DNA of 64,000 nt from Paracidovorax wautersii (GTDB lineage: Bacteria; Pseudomonadota; Gammaproteobacteria; Burkholderiales; Burkholderiaceae_C): NCBI RefSeq assembly GCF_031453675.1, contig NZ_JAVIZX010000001.1:3990001-4054000 (forward strand). Direction: 5' to 3'. This document shows, piece by piece, positions 8,858 to 18,027 of this stretch. The notes below the pieces were generated by a model, which had not been told where the DNA came from, ran no database searches, and worked only from the letters and a program-made list of their open reading frames with translations. Both the position numbers and the translations under genes were made by a program. Numbering within the stretch: position 1 is the first letter of the stretch; every line of letters starts with the position of its first letter.

Positions 8858-9571
8858 TCAGAGCTCCAGGCGAAAGCCGACGCCGTAGACCGCTCGGATG
8901 GGATCGCAATGCGGGTCGACCTGCTCCAGCTTGCGGCGCAGGTTGCGGATGTGGCTGTCCACCACCCGGTCGGAGACCACGCGGTGATCGTCGTGCAGGC
9001 GGGTGAGCAGCACATCGCGCGAGAACACATGGCCGGGCATGGCGGCCAAGGTCTTGAGCAGCCTGAACTCCACCGGCGTCAGGTCCAGCAGCACGCCCTG
9101 GAAGTAGGCGCGGTAGCTTTCCACATCCACCCGCAGCACGGGCACCACCGGGCCCGGCGCCGGAGCGCGGCGGCTGCGGCGCAGGATGGCCTTGACCCGG
9201 GCGACGATCTCGCGCGGGCTGAACGGGGTCTTGCAGATGTAGTCGTCGGCGCCGCACTCCAGACCGGCCAGGCGGTCGGCCTCTTCCACGCGTGCCGTGA
9301 GCATGACGACGGGCACGTCGCTGAAGCCGCGGATCTCTCGACACAGCTCCAGGCCGTCTCGGCCGGGTAGCATGACATCCAGCAGCACTAGGTCGGGCGC
9401 CTGTTCTCGTACGAAGGGCACGACGGCGGTGCCATCGGTCAGGCCATGGGCTTGGTAGCCCGCGGCCTTGAGGTAGTCCATGACCAGCGCAGCGAGTTTG
9501 GGCTCGTCTTCCACGACGAGGATGCGTGCGGCCGGCATCGCGGCGGTGGAGGTGGAGGTGGTCTCCGTCAT
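8858..9571 (-). CDS. baeR: BaeR-like OmpR-family response regulator
   Basis: A 237-residue regulator with a receiver domain (acidic pair near residue 21, phospho-acceptor Asp65 in [10 protein letters not shown]) and a C-terminal winged-helix domain ending [10 protein letters not shown]. It most resembles BaeR, including [19 protein letters not shown]. One Thr separates the conserved Lys114 from Pro116, where E. coli BaeR has Lys-Pro directly. It follows its kinase with an ATGA overlap. The divergent neighbour is an RND efflux operon, the kind of target BaeSR controls in enterics, so regulation of that operon is a reasonable inference. Confidence 0.85.
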   Translation of the reverse strand: MTETTSTSTAAMPAARILVVEDEPKLAALVMDYLKAAGYQAHGLTDGTAVVPFVREQAPDLVLLDVMLPGRDGLELCREIRGFSDVPVVMLTARVEEADRLAGLECGADDYICKTPFSPREIVARVKAILRRSRRAPAPGPVVPVLRVDVESYRAYFQGVLLDLTPVEFRLLKTLAAMPGHVFSRDVLLTRLHDDHRVVSDRVVDSHIRNLRRKLEQVDPHCDPIRAVYGVGFRLEL

Positions 9572-11019
9572 GGATCGGCCCCTGGCAACGGCTGCGGCGG
9601 CAACACCGGAAAGTGCATGGCCACGCCCAGGCCGCCCAGCGGCGAGGGCCCGGCCTCGATCCGGCCGTGGTGAGCCTCGACGATGCGGCGGCTGATGGAC
9701 AGGCCCAGTCCGGCCCCGCCGCTGGCGCGGCTGCGCGAGGCCTCGACCCGGTAGAAGCGGTCAAAAAGCCGCGGCAGATGCTCGGCCGCCACGCCAGGCG
9801 GCGAGTCGGAGAAACGCACGACGATCCAGTCGCCCTCGCGCTGGGCCTCGATGCGCAGCGTGCCGCCCCGGTCCGTGTAGCGCACGGCGTTCTCCAGCAG
9901 GTTGCCGAACAGCTGGTGCAGTCGCCGCGCATCGCCCGACATCACCAGCGCCTGGGCCGCAAGCCGCATCTCCAGCGCGACTCCGGCCTCGGCCAGGCGC
10001 GGCCGGAAGGTCGCCGCGCTGGCCTGCAGCAGCTCAGCGACGTCCAGCGGCGTGTGCAGGTAGGTCATTGCGCCAGCCTCGGCCAGTGACAGGTCGTACA
10101 GGTCGCTCACCAGCTTGTTGAGCGTGGCCACCTCGGCCTGCAGCGACTGGATGGAGGCCCGGGTGAGCGGGCGTACCCCGTCCTCCATGGCCTCCAGCTC
10201 GCCGTTGAGCACGCCCAGGGGCGTGCGCAGTTCGTGCGAGATGTCGGCCATGAAGTCACGCCGCATCTGCTCGTTGCGCTCCAGTGCCAGTGCCAGGCGA
10301 TTGAAGTCGCTGGCGAGCTGGCCCACCTCGTCGCGCGAGGGCACCTCCACGCGGATGGCATAGTCGCCCGCCGCCAGGCGGTGCGTGGCCGCCGCCACTT
10401 GGCGCAGGGGCCGCAGCAGGGTGCGCGCCGCCCACAGCGCGATCAGCGCAGCCAGCACCACCGAAACCGCGCCCATGGTCCAGCTGGCGCGGTACTGGCT
10501 GCGCTCGAAGCGCACGTCGCCCGCGGCGCTCACGCTCTCGAACGGCATGGTGGTGATCCAACCGACGACACGCCCTTGCACCTCCAGGGGCCAGCGGTGG
10601 GCCGAAGGGCGGAAGTCGGCATAGCCCACGACGAACTGCTGGTCGGCGTCCAGCAGCGTGGAGCGCAGTCCCGCCCCGGTCAGGTCAGAAGCCAGCGGCG
10701 TGGCGCTGGGGGGGGCGCCATCGGCCGGCCCCACGGCAGCAGCCTGGCGCAGCAGCTTGAACCAGCGGGAGCGGTCGTTGCGCAGGAAGTCCCAACTCGC
10801 GCCGTTCTCCAGATAGGCTTCGACGAAGCGCGGCCGGGCGGACTGCAGCCGCTCGGCGGCCAGTTCGTTCAGGTAGCCGAGGAAGCCCCGGCTGAAGCTC
10901 CACTGCGCGGCCACGCCCATGGCCACCACCACGAAGACGGCGGTGGTCAGCACGGCCAGGAAGAGCTTGGCCGTGATACCGGGTTTGATGCGATGCCAGA
11001 ACGAGGACACAGGGGACAC
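9568..11019 (-). CDS. baeS: BaeS-like envelope-stress sensor histidine kinase
   Basis: A membrane sensor kinase of about 483 residues. TM1 is about 17-38 ([20 protein letters not shown]), followed by a periplasmic domain of about 140 residues, TM2 at about 181-199, HAMP, and the dimerisation helix [20 protein letters not shown] with His262. The H-box and the following EAMEDGVRP are BaeS-like. ATPase boxes follow ([16 protein letters not shown], then [18 protein letters not shown]). A GTG at 11019 is proposed as start; no strong ribosome site is seen and a GTG at 11010 or a longer frame is possible. It shares an ATGA overlap with the regulator gene. Confidence 0.85.
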   Translation of the reverse strand: MSPVSSFWHRIKPGITAKLFLAVLTTAVFVVVAMGVAAQWSFSRGFLGYLNELAAERLQSARPRFVEAYLENGASWDFLRNDRSRWFKLLRQAAAVGPADGAPPSATPLASDLTGAGLRSTLLDADQQFVVGYADFRPSAHRWPLEVQGRVVGWITTMPFESVSAAGDVRFERSQYRASWTMGAVSVVLAALIALWAARTLLRPLRQVAAATHRLAAGDYAIRVEVPSRDEVGQLASDFNRLALALERNEQMRRDFMADISHELRTPLGVLNGELEAMEDGVRPLTRASIQSLQAEVATLNKLVSDLYDLSLAEAGAMTYLHTPLDVAELLQASAATFRPRLAEAGVALEMRLAAQALVMSGDARRLHQLFGNLLENAVRYTDRGGTLRIEAQREGDWIVVRFSDSPPGVAAEHLPRLFDRFYRVEASRSRASGGAGLGLSISRRIVEAHHGRIEAGPSPLGGLGVAMHFPVLPPQPLPGADP

Positions 11020-11208
11020 AATCGGTGCGCGCCAGCCTGGCACACCCTGTGCAAGGCCGTCCGGCAGCGGAATGCGCCGGTCGCGCCGTCTTATTACATC
11101 ACCCGCGTCGCGCTGCACGCGCCATGGCCCAGGCCGGCCAGGGGACCTCCCATGTTTCTTCAAGATTCAGGCCCAGAATGTTCGCCATAACAAGGATCGC
11201 GCCCGCAC

Positions 11209-12525
11209 ATGAATCCCACCCGCTGTGACCGCCTGCCCCTGAACCGCCCTGCCTTGACGCCTTCCTGCCCGACCACTGTTCCCCCCGGCCGCAGCCGCAC
11301 CGGCCTGCGCCTGGCAGCCGCCGCGCTGCTCGCCCTGGCCGCCGCGGCCTGTTCAGACAAGTCAGCCCAGCAGCCGGCGCCGCGCGCGCCCGCCACCGTG
11401 GGCATGGTCACACTGCAGCCGGAGCGGCAGACCGTCACGACCGAGCTGCCGGGCCGCACCAGTGCGTTCCTCACCGCGGAAATCCGTCCCCAGGTGGGCG
11501 GCATCGTGCAGAAGCGCCTGTTCACCGAGGGGGCCGACGTCAAGGCCGAACAGGTGCTCTACCAGATCGACCCGGCCAGCTTCCAGGTGGCCCTGGCCAG
11601 CGCCGAGGCGGCGCTGGAAAAGGCGCGCGCCACCCTGGGCACCACCGAAACGAATGCCCGCCGCAACGCCGAGCTGGTGAAGATCGATGCCATCAGCCGC
11701 CAGGTCTTCGACGAGAGCCAGGCCGCCGCCGTGCAGGCGCGCTCCGATGTGGCCGTGGCCCGCGCCAACCTCGACACGGCGCGCATCAACCTCGGCTACA
11801 CCGCCATCAAGGCGCCCATCAGCGGCCGCTCCTCCACCTCCACCGTCACGCCCGGCGCGCTGGTCACCGCCAACCAGACGACCGCCCTGACCACCATCAC
11901 GCAGAACGATCCGCTGTACGTGGACGTGACCCAGTCCAGCACCGAGGTGCTGCGGCTCAAGAACGAGATGGCCCGCGGCCGCTTCCAGCGCGTGGGCAAT
12001 GCCGAGGCGCGCATCACGATCAAGCTCGAGGATGGCAGCGACTATGCCCACCCCGGCCGGCTCCAGTTCAGCGGCGTCAGCGTGAACCCCACCACCGGCG
12101 CCATCACGCTGCGCGCGATCGTGCCCAACCCCGATGGCCTGCTGATGCCGGGCATGTACGTGCGCGCCGTGCTGCAGGCCGGAGTGAACGAACAGACACT
12201 GCTGGTGCCCCAGCAGTCCGTCACCCGCGACGCGGCAGGCAACCCCAGCGTGCTGCTGGTCACGGCCGACGGCAACAAGCTCGAGCGCCGCCGCATCACC
12301 ACGGGCGCCGCCGTGGGCAGCCGCTGGGAGGTCGTCTCGGGCCTGGCCGCGGGCGACCGCGTGCTGGTGGACGGCGCGCAGCGCGCCCGGGCGGGCGATA
12401 CGGTCAACCCCGTGCCCTGGCAACCAGCCCCCAACAAGGCCGCCAACGGCAGTGCGGCCCCGTCGGGCGCGCCGGCAGCTGCGGCATCCGTCCCCGCTTC
12501 GGCCCCCGCCAGCGCTGCACGCTGA
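11209..12525 (+). CDS. RND efflux periplasmic adaptor lipoprotein (AcrA/MexA family)
   Basis: A 438-residue membrane-fusion protein linking the RND pump to the outer-membrane channel. The signal ends in a lipobox with Cys48 (LALAAAACSD). The lipoyl half-motifs (AEIRPQVGGIVQKRLFTEGADVKAEQVLYQIDP and TAIKAPISGRSS) flank an alpha-hairpin, and a beta-barrel domain follows (LYVDVTQSSTEVLRL). The Ala/Pro-rich C-terminus is unstructured. It is first in a three-gene operon, 12 bases before the pump gene, and divergent from the BaeSR-like pair. Confidence 0.92.
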   Translation: MNPTRCDRLPLNRPALTPSCPTTVPPGRSRTGLRLAAAALLALAAAACSDKSAQQPAPRAPATVGMVTLQPERQTVTTELPGRTSAFLTAEIRPQVGGIVQKRLFTEGADVKAEQVLYQIDPASFQVALASAEAALEKARATLGTTETNARRNAELVKIDAISRQVFDESQAAAVQARSDVAVARANLDTARINLGYTAIKAPISGRSSTSTVTPGALVTANQTTALTTITQNDPLYVDVTQSSTEVLRLKNEMARGRFQRVGNAEARITIKLEDGSDYAHPGRLQFSGVSVNPTTGAITLRAIVPNPDGLLMPGMYVRAVLQAGVNEQTLLVPQQSVTRDAAGNPSVLLVTADGNKLERRRITTGAAVGSRWEVVSGLAAGDRVLVDGAQRARAGDTVNPVPWQPAPNKAANGSAAPSGAPAAAASVPASAPASAAR

Positions 12526-12537
12526 AGGGCCCGCGCC

Positions 12538-15500
12538 ATGGCCCAGTTCTTCATCAACCGCCCCGTGTTCGCGTGGGTGCTGTCCATCGTCATCATGCTG
12601 GCGGGGGGCATGTCCATCTACACGCTGCCGCTGGAGCAGTATCCCGAGATCGCGCCGCCGCGCGTGACGCTCAACACCACCTACACCGGCGCCTCGGCCG
12701 AGACGGTGGAAAACTCCGTCACGCAGGTGATCGAGCAGCAGCTCAAGGGCCTGGACCGGCTGCTCTACATGAGCTCCACCAGCGACTCCGCCGGCCGCTC
12801 GCGCACGACCCTCACCTTCGCCCCCGGCGCCAACATCGACGTGGCCCAGGTGCAGGCGCAGAACAAGCTGCAGGGCGCCGTCAACCGGCTGCCCGACGCG
12901 GTGAAGAGCCGCGGCGTGTTCGTCAACAAGGGCGGGCAGGACTACCTGGTGACCTATGTGTTCACCTCGCCCGACCCGAGCGTGTCGCAGGTGACCATCG
13001 GCGACTACCTCACCAGCAACGTGGTGGACGTGATCGCCCGCGTGGACGGCGTGGGCGACGTGACGGTGTTCGGTACCAACTACGCCATGCGCATCTGGAT
13101 GGACCCGGCCAAGCTCGAGAAATATGCGCTGATGCCCACCGACCTGACGACGGCGCTCAATGCCCAGAACGTGCAGGTCTCCGCCGGCCAGCTCGGCCAG
13201 TTGCCCGCCGTGGGCAACCAGATGCTGAACGCCACGATCACCGCCCGCACGAAGCTGCAGACGCCCCAGGAGTTCCGCAACATCGTGCTCAAGTCGGCCA
13301 CGGATGGCTCCGTGGTCACCATGGGCGACGTGGCCACCGTGGCACTCGATGCCGACAGCCTCACCGTCCGCTCCATCCTCAACGGCCAGCCCGGGGCCGG
13401 CCTGGGCATCGTTCTGGCCGATGGCGCCAACGCCATGGAAGTGGCCGACAACGTCGCCAAGAAGATCGCCGAGCTGGCCCCCTTCTTCCCCGACGGCATC
13501 ACCGGCTTCGTCAGCTCGGACTCCACCCCGTTCGTGCGCTCCTCGATCGAGGAAGTGGTGAAAACGCTGGTGGAGGCCATGCTGCTCGTCACGCTGGTGA
13601 TGTTCATCTTCCTGCAGAACCTCCGCGCCACGCTGATCCCCGCCATCGCGGTGCCGGTGGTGCTGCTCGGCACCTTCGGCGTGCTGTCGGCCATGGGCTA
13701 CTCGATCAACATGCTGACCATGTTCGCCATGGTGCTGGCCATCGGCCTGCTGGTGGACGATGCCATCGTGGTGGTGGAGAACGTCGAGCGCGTGATGAAC
13801 GAGGAAGGTCTGTCGGCCAAGGAGGCCACGCGCAAATCCATGGCCGAGATCACGCCGGCGCTGGTGGGCATCGGGCTCACGCTGTCGGCGGTGTTCGTGC
13901 CCATGGCGTTCTTCGGCGGCTCCGTGGGGGTGATCTACCGCCAGTTCTCGGTGACCATCGTCGCGGCCATGGCGCTGTCGGTGTTCGTGGCGCTCACGCT
14001 CACGCCCGCGCTGTGCGCCACGCTGCTCAAGCCCACGCCCCACCACCGGCACGACGCCGCACCGCGCGCGGGCGTGCTGGGCTGGGTGGACCGGTTCTTC
14101 CACTGGTTCAACCACCATTTCGACAAGAACGCGGGCCGCTACCAGAGCACGGTGGGCAAGCTGCTCAAGCGCACAGGGCGCATGGGAGTCCTCTTCGCCG
14201 TCATCGTGGGCGCCGTGGCCTTCATGTTCCACCGCCTGCCCACCTCGTTCCTGCCGAACGAGGACCAGGGCTTCGTGCGCGCCATCGTCACTTTGCCCTC
14301 CGGCGCCACCGACAAGCGCCTGATGGAGGTGATGGACCAGCTGCGCCTCTATTTCGAAGGCGTGCCCGAAGTGGTCAGCGTGAATGCCATCCTCGGCAAC
14401 AACGGCAACCAGAGCTCGGGGTCGGTCTTCATCCGGCTCAAGCCGTGGGCGGACCGCCCGCTGCGCAGCCAGTCGGCCGAAGCGATCGCGAGCAAGGCCA
14501 CCAAGGACCTCACCCGCATCCGCGACGCACGCATCTTCGTCACCCTGCCCCCCGCCGTGCGCGGGCTGGGCTCCAACGCGGGCATCAACTTCGTGCTAAA
14601 GGACCTGAACGGTCTGGGACACGATGCGCTGGTGAAGGCCAAGGACGACTTCATCGCCGCCACGCGTAACAAGCCGCAGCTGACCAACGTGCGCACCACC
14701 AATTTCGACGACACGGCCGAGCTGCGCGTGGTGGTGGACGACCGCAAGGCCTCCGCGCTGGGCCTGTCGCTGGCCGACGTGAACAGCACGCTGTCGAGCG
14801 CGATGGGCGGCAGCTACGTGAACGACTTCATCCACCAGGGCCGCGTCAAGCGTGTGTACATCCAGGGCGATGCGCCCTACCGCATGCTGCCGCAGGACAT
14901 CGCGCAATGGTCGGTGCGCAACAAGAACGGCGAGATGGTGCGCTTCTCGGCCTTCTCCACCGTCACCTGGGCCAGCGGATCGCCGCAGCTCATGCGCTAC
15001 AACGGCAGCCCTGCGCTGGAGATGGAGGCCGAAACACCCCAAGGCACCAGCTCGGGTGCGGCCATGGCGGCGGTGGAAGAGATCATGAAGACCATGCCGG
15101 CAGGCATCGGCATCGAATGGACCGGTGCCTCGCTGCAGGAGCGCCAGTCGGGCTCGCAGGCACCGCTGCTGTACGCCATCTCCATCCTGTTCGTGTTCCT
15201 GTGCCTGGCCGCGCTGTACGAGAGCTGGAGCGTGCCGGTGTCGGTGATGCTGGCCGTGCCGCTGGGCGTGATCGGCGCGCTGGTGGCCACCTACACGCGC
15301 GGCATGGCCAACGACGTCTACTTCCAGGTGGGCCTGCTCACCACCGTGGGGCTGGCGTCGAAGAACGCCATCCTGATCGTCGAGTTCGCCGTGCAGCTGC
15401 AGGAGCGCGGCATACAGTTGGTCGACGCCACGCTGCAGGCCGTGCGCATGCGGCTGCGACCCATTCTGATGACCTCACTGGCCTTCGGCTTCGGCGTGCT

Positions 15501-15735
15501 GCCGCTGGCCATCGGCACGGGCGCGGGCGCCGGCGGGCGCCAGGCCATCGGCACCTCGGTGCTGGGCGGCATGGTGTTCTCCACGCTGCTGGGCATCTTC
15601 TTCGTGCCGGTGTTCTTCCTGATCGTGCGCCGGCTGTTCGACCGCGGCGCCCGCAGCGACCACAGCGGCGGTGCGAACGGCCATCCGCCGCCCGCCCCGG
15701 CCTCGCACCCACCCGCACCGGAGGGCTCGGCATGA
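12538..15735 (+). CDS. RND multidrug efflux inner-membrane transporter (AcrB/MexB family, HAE1)
   Basis: A 1065-residue proton-driven pump, full length for the HAE1 family. It starts MAQFFINRPVFAWVLSIVI, the classic TM1 entry. The proton-relay residues are present: Asp407-Asp408 in GLLVDDAIVVVENVERV and Lys942 in GLASKNAILIVEFAVQL, matching AcrB numbering closely. Twelve membrane segments and two large periplasmic loops fit the trimeric pump. Likely substrates are hydrophobic or amphiphilic drugs, detergents and bile-like compounds, which sequence alone does not settle. Its stop overlaps the start of the channel gene (ATGA). Confidence 0.95.
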   Translation: MAQFFINRPVFAWVLSIVIMLAGGMSIYTLPLEQYPEIAPPRVTLNTTYTGASAETVENSVTQVIEQQLKGLDRLLYMSSTSDSAGRSRTTLTFAPGANIDVAQVQAQNKLQGAVNRLPDAVKSRGVFVNKGGQDYLVTYVFTSPDPSVSQVTIGDYLTSNVVDVIARVDGVGDVTVFGTNYAMRIWMDPAKLEKYALMPTDLTTALNAQNVQVSAGQLGQLPAVGNQMLNATITARTKLQTPQEFRNIVLKSATDGSVVTMGDVATVALDADSLTVRSILNGQPGAGLGIVLADGANAMEVADNVAKKIAELAPFFPDGITGFVSSDSTPFVRSSIEEVVKTLVEAMLLVTLVMFIFLQNLRATLIPAIAVPVVLLGTFGVLSAMGYSINMLTMFAMVLAIGLLVDDAIVVVENVERVMNEEGLSAKEATRKSMAEITPALVGIGLTLSAVFVPMAFFGGSVGVIYRQFSVTIVAAMALSVFVALTLTPALCATLLKPTPHHRHDAAPRAGVLGWVDRFFHWFNHHFDKNAGRYQSTVGKLLKRTGRMGVLFAVIVGAVAFMFHRLPTSFLPNEDQGFVRAIVTLPSGATDKRLMEVMDQLRLYFEGVPEVVSVNAILGNNGNQSSGSVFIRLKPWADRPLRSQSAEAIASKATKDLTRIRDARIFVTLPPAVRGLGSNAGINFVLKDLNGLGHDALVKAKDDFIAATRNKPQLTNVRTTNFDDTAELRVVVDDRKASALGLSLADVNSTLSSAMGGSYVNDFIHQGRVKRVYIQGDAPYRMLPQDIAQWSVRNKNGEMVRFSAFSTVTWASGSPQLMRYNGSPALEMEAETPQGTSSGAAMAAVEEIMKTMPAGIGIEWTGASLQERQSGSQAPLLYAISILFVFLCLAALYESWSVPVSVMLAVPLGVIGALVATYTRGMANDVYFQVGLLTTVGLASKNAILIVEFAVQLQERGIQLVDATLQAVRMRLRPILMTSLAFGFGVLPLAIGTGAGAGGRQAIGTSVLGGMVFSTLLGIFFVPVFFLIVRRLFDRGARSDHSGGANGHPPPAPASHPPAPEGSA

Positions 15736-17324
15736 GCGCCCCCACCGTGAACCCTTCCGTTTCCGCCCCTGCCCGCTATCGCACGCTGCTGCTGGCGCCG
15801 GCCCTCGCGCTGGCCGGCTGCATGTCGCTGGCGCCGGACTACCAGGCGCCCGCCCTGCCCGTGCCGCCTACGCTGCCGGCAACGCCATCGTCCGCACCGG
15901 CACCCACGGATGCGGCCGCCCTGTCCGTGGCCGAAGGCCCCATCGCCTGGCGCGACTTCGTGCAGGAGCCGCGGCTGCGCGCGCTGATCGCGCTCTCGCT
16001 GGAGAGCAACCGCGACCTGCGCGTGGCCGTGCTCGCCATCGAACGCGGCCGGGCGCAGTACGGCGTGAGCCGGGCGGATCTGCTGCCGAGCGTGAACGCC
16101 ACCGGCGCCGGCTCGCGCAGCCGCACGGCGGACGACCTGACTGCCGCGGGCCGCTCCAACACCGGCAGCCAGTACAACGCACAACTGGGCTTCACCAGCT
16201 ACGAGATCGACTTCTGGGGCCGCGTGCGCAACCTGAACGAGGCCGCGCTGCAGGAGTTCTTGCGCGCCGCGGACAGCCGCCGTGCCGTGCAGCTGGGCCT
16301 GGTGACCGACGTGGCCAACGCCTGGCTCACGCTGGACGCCGACGCCCGGCGGCTGCAGCTGGCGCGCGAGACGCTGCGCACCCGCCAGCAGTCGCTGGAC
16401 CTCACCCGCCGCAGCTACGAGCTGGGCGCGACCTCCGGCCTCACGCTGGCGCAGACGCAGACCTCGGTGGACAGCGCCCGCGTGGACGTGGCCACCTTCA
16501 GCGCCCAGGTGGCACGCGACCGCAATGCCCTGCAGCTGCTGGCCGGCGCGCCCGTACCCGCGTCCCTGCTGCCGGCCAGCGTGGCCGCGCTGCAGGCGGC
16601 CGAGACCGCCGACACCCGCGATGCGCGGGCCGACAGTCCCGCGCTGGTGCCGCCCGCGCCCGCCACCGCCTTGCTCGCCGTGCCGGCGGAGCTGCCGTCC
16701 ACCGTGCTGCTGCGCCGCCCCGACGTGGGCGCGGCCGAGCGCACGCTGCGCGGCAGCTATGCCAGCATCGGCGCGGCGCGCGCGGCGTTCTTTCCCAGCA
16801 TCACGCTGACGGGGTCGGTGGGCACGGCCAGCGTTGCGCTGTCGGGCCTGTTCGACGGGGGCAATGGCACCTGGAGCTTTGCGCCGCAGATCCGCCTGCC
16901 GATCTTCGACGCCGGCCGCAACCAGGCCAACCTGCGCGTGGCCGAGGTGGCGCAGCAGACCGCCGTGGCGCAGTACGACAAGGCCATCCAGACCGCCTTC
17001 CGCGAGGTGGCCGACGCCCTGGCCGACCGCAGCACGGTGGACGAGCGGCTGGCGGCCCAGCGTTCGCTGCTCGATGCGACGCAGCGCGCGTTCGATATCT
17101 CGCAGGGCCGCTTCCGCCTGGGCGCCGACAGCTACCTGGCCGTGCTGGACGCGCAGCGCTCGCTGTACGCCGCGCAGCAGACGCTGATCACGCTGCAGCT
17201 GGCCGAGCAGGCCAACCGGATCACGCTGTACAAGGTGCTGGGCGGCCATTGGGCCGATGGCGCCGTGGACCGGGACGACGTGGGCCGTGCGCCGGCAGGT
17301 GGTGGAGCCGCTTCGGCGCCCTGA
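15732..17324 (+). CDS. outer-membrane efflux lipoprotein (OprM/NodT family)
   Basis: A 530-residue TolC-like channel completing the tripartite pump. The lipobox is ALALAGC with Cys30, followed by the usual SLAPDYQAPALPVP. Two OEP repeats cover the remainder, with conserved LLRRPDVGAAERTLRGSYASI and the LPIFDAGRNQANLRVAE segment. Compared with the family it has an Ala/Pro-rich insertion in the middle (about residues 300-325) and a variable tail. The stop codon is directly followed by the first base of an IR-bounded repeat, so the final residues may have been set by that insertion. Confidence 0.93.
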   Translation: MSAPTVNPSVSAPARYRTLLLAPALALAGCMSLAPDYQAPALPVPPTLPATPSSAPAPTDAAALSVAEGPIAWRDFVQEPRLRALIALSLESNRDLRVAVLAIERGRAQYGVSRADLLPSVNATGAGSRSRTADDLTAAGRSNTGSQYNAQLGFTSYEIDFWGRVRNLNEAALQEFLRAADSRRAVQLGLVTDVANAWLTLDADARRLQLARETLRTRQQSLDLTRRSYELGATSGLTLAQTQTSVDSARVDVATFSAQVARDRNALQLLAGAPVPASLLPASVAALQAAETADTRDARADSPALVPPAPATALLAVPAELPSTVLLRRPDVGAAERTLRGSYASIGAARAAFFPSITLTGSVGTASVALSGLFDGGNGTWSFAPQIRLPIFDAGRNQANLRVAEVAQQTAVAQYDKAIQTAFREVADALADRSTVDERLAAQRSLLDATQRAFDISQGRFRLGADSYLAVLDAQRSLYAAQQTLITLQLAEQANRITLYKVLGGHWADGAVDRDDVGRAPAGGGAASAP

Positions 17325-17592
17325 GAACGTGTTTACGATCTCCCAGGGGCCGCGCAGCGGCGTTTGCGGGAGGGGATGCAAAGCGCGGCGCGCAGTGGAT
17401 AGCTCGGCTATCCACTGCGCGCCGCAACGCCGCAGACCGCCCGCAAACGCCACTGCCCGAAGGGTTGGAGCGAAATCGGGCGATTGAACGCCTCGAATGC
17501 TTGCATGGGTATGAGCCCGTGCGGCGCATCCGAGACATCCACTCATCCCGATTGCGCTCCAACGCGACCCCTGCGAGACCGTAAACACGTTC
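17325..17592. repeat. IR-bounded 268-bp dispersed repeat, copy 2
   Basis: Starts GAACGTGTTTACGATCTC and ends with its near-perfect inverse. It shares with copy 1 the internal palindrome GTGGATAGC-tcg-GCTATCCAC and the block around GAAATCGGGCGATTGAACGC. It abuts the stop codon of the efflux channel gene. A one-base length difference next to the palindrome puts the copies in different reading frames. Confidence 0.85.
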
Positions 17593-17760
17593 TGAGAGCG
17601 GCCCACCCCGCCCTGGCCCGCGCCGGGCCGGGCCAGGGGGCTGAGGGACCGCCAGCACCCCGGCCCCATTCCGCCTTCGGCCGCCCGCGCACGCACCAGG
17701 CTGGTGAATCGACCGCCCACAGCGGGCAACGGGGCCGGTGGGCCAAACCCATATCACTAT

Positions 17761-17818
17761 TATTTTGATAGCTTCATGCGCTTTACCCATAAGCGCCAGC
17801 GGCCTATTTCACTCCAAC
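17761..17818 (+). repeat. dispersed hairpin repeat before the nitrate reductase promoter
   Basis: Form TTTTGATAGCTTCATGCGCT, then a loop, AAGCGC and GGCCTATTTCACTCCAA, as in the copies at 45856 and 53671. It ends 19 bases before the -24 element of the sigma54 promoter. Confidence 0.7.
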
Positions 17819-17837
17819 CTTCCGCAGCACCATCCAC

Positions 17838-17854
17838 TGGCACGGCCATTGCTT
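17838..17854 (+). promoter_or_regulatory. sigma54 (-24/-12) promoter for nitrate reductase operon
   Basis: TGGCAC-N5-TTGCTT with correct GG/GC spacing, the same type as the promoter at 2751. It is followed by an ANTAR-type leader and then the operon starting at 18028. Confidence 0.85.
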
Positions 17855-17890
17855 GAATCCGGGGGCGGCCACTGCAGGCCGCACGGCGCA

Positions 17891-17932
17891 CCCTCTCCAA
17901 CGGCGGAGCGGGCCGCCAGGACGAAGGCGTCC
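17891..17932 (+). promoter_or_regulatory. ANTAR-target double hexaloop leader of the nitrate reductase operon
   Basis: The first hairpin is CTCC-AACGGC-GGAG (17895-17908; loop A1 and G4 present) with CCC/GGG below. The second is GGAC-GAAGGC-GTCC (17919-17932); its loop keeps G4 but has G at position 1. As in the nrt leader, its 3' arm is the 5' arm of the terminator. Confidence 0.75.
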
Positions 17933-17982
17933 CCACGTGCGTGCCAGGCCCAGCCCGGCGCGCCGTGCGGACGCCTTTTTTT
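17926..17982 (+). terminator. conditional terminator in the nitrate reductase leader
   Basis: GGCGTCC (17926-17932) pairs with GGACGCC (17969-17975), followed by seven T. It sits 45 bases before the first start codon of the operon and mirrors the nrt attenuator. Confidence 0.85.
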
Positions 17983-18027
17983 CGTGGGTACCGGGCCGCA
18001 TGGCCCGCTGGGCGGAGGGTGACGGCA

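Noticed and set aside
11362-14232. Very long minus-strand open frame (956 codons) opposite the efflux genes
   Set aside because: It is a GC-driven mirror of the adaptor and pump genes on the other strand, rich in His, Arg and Gly, with no domain and no ribosome site.
15318-17729. 803-codon minus-strand frame opposite the efflux channel gene
   Set aside because: Its composition is that of an antisense frame, and part of it is only the repeat at 17325-17592.
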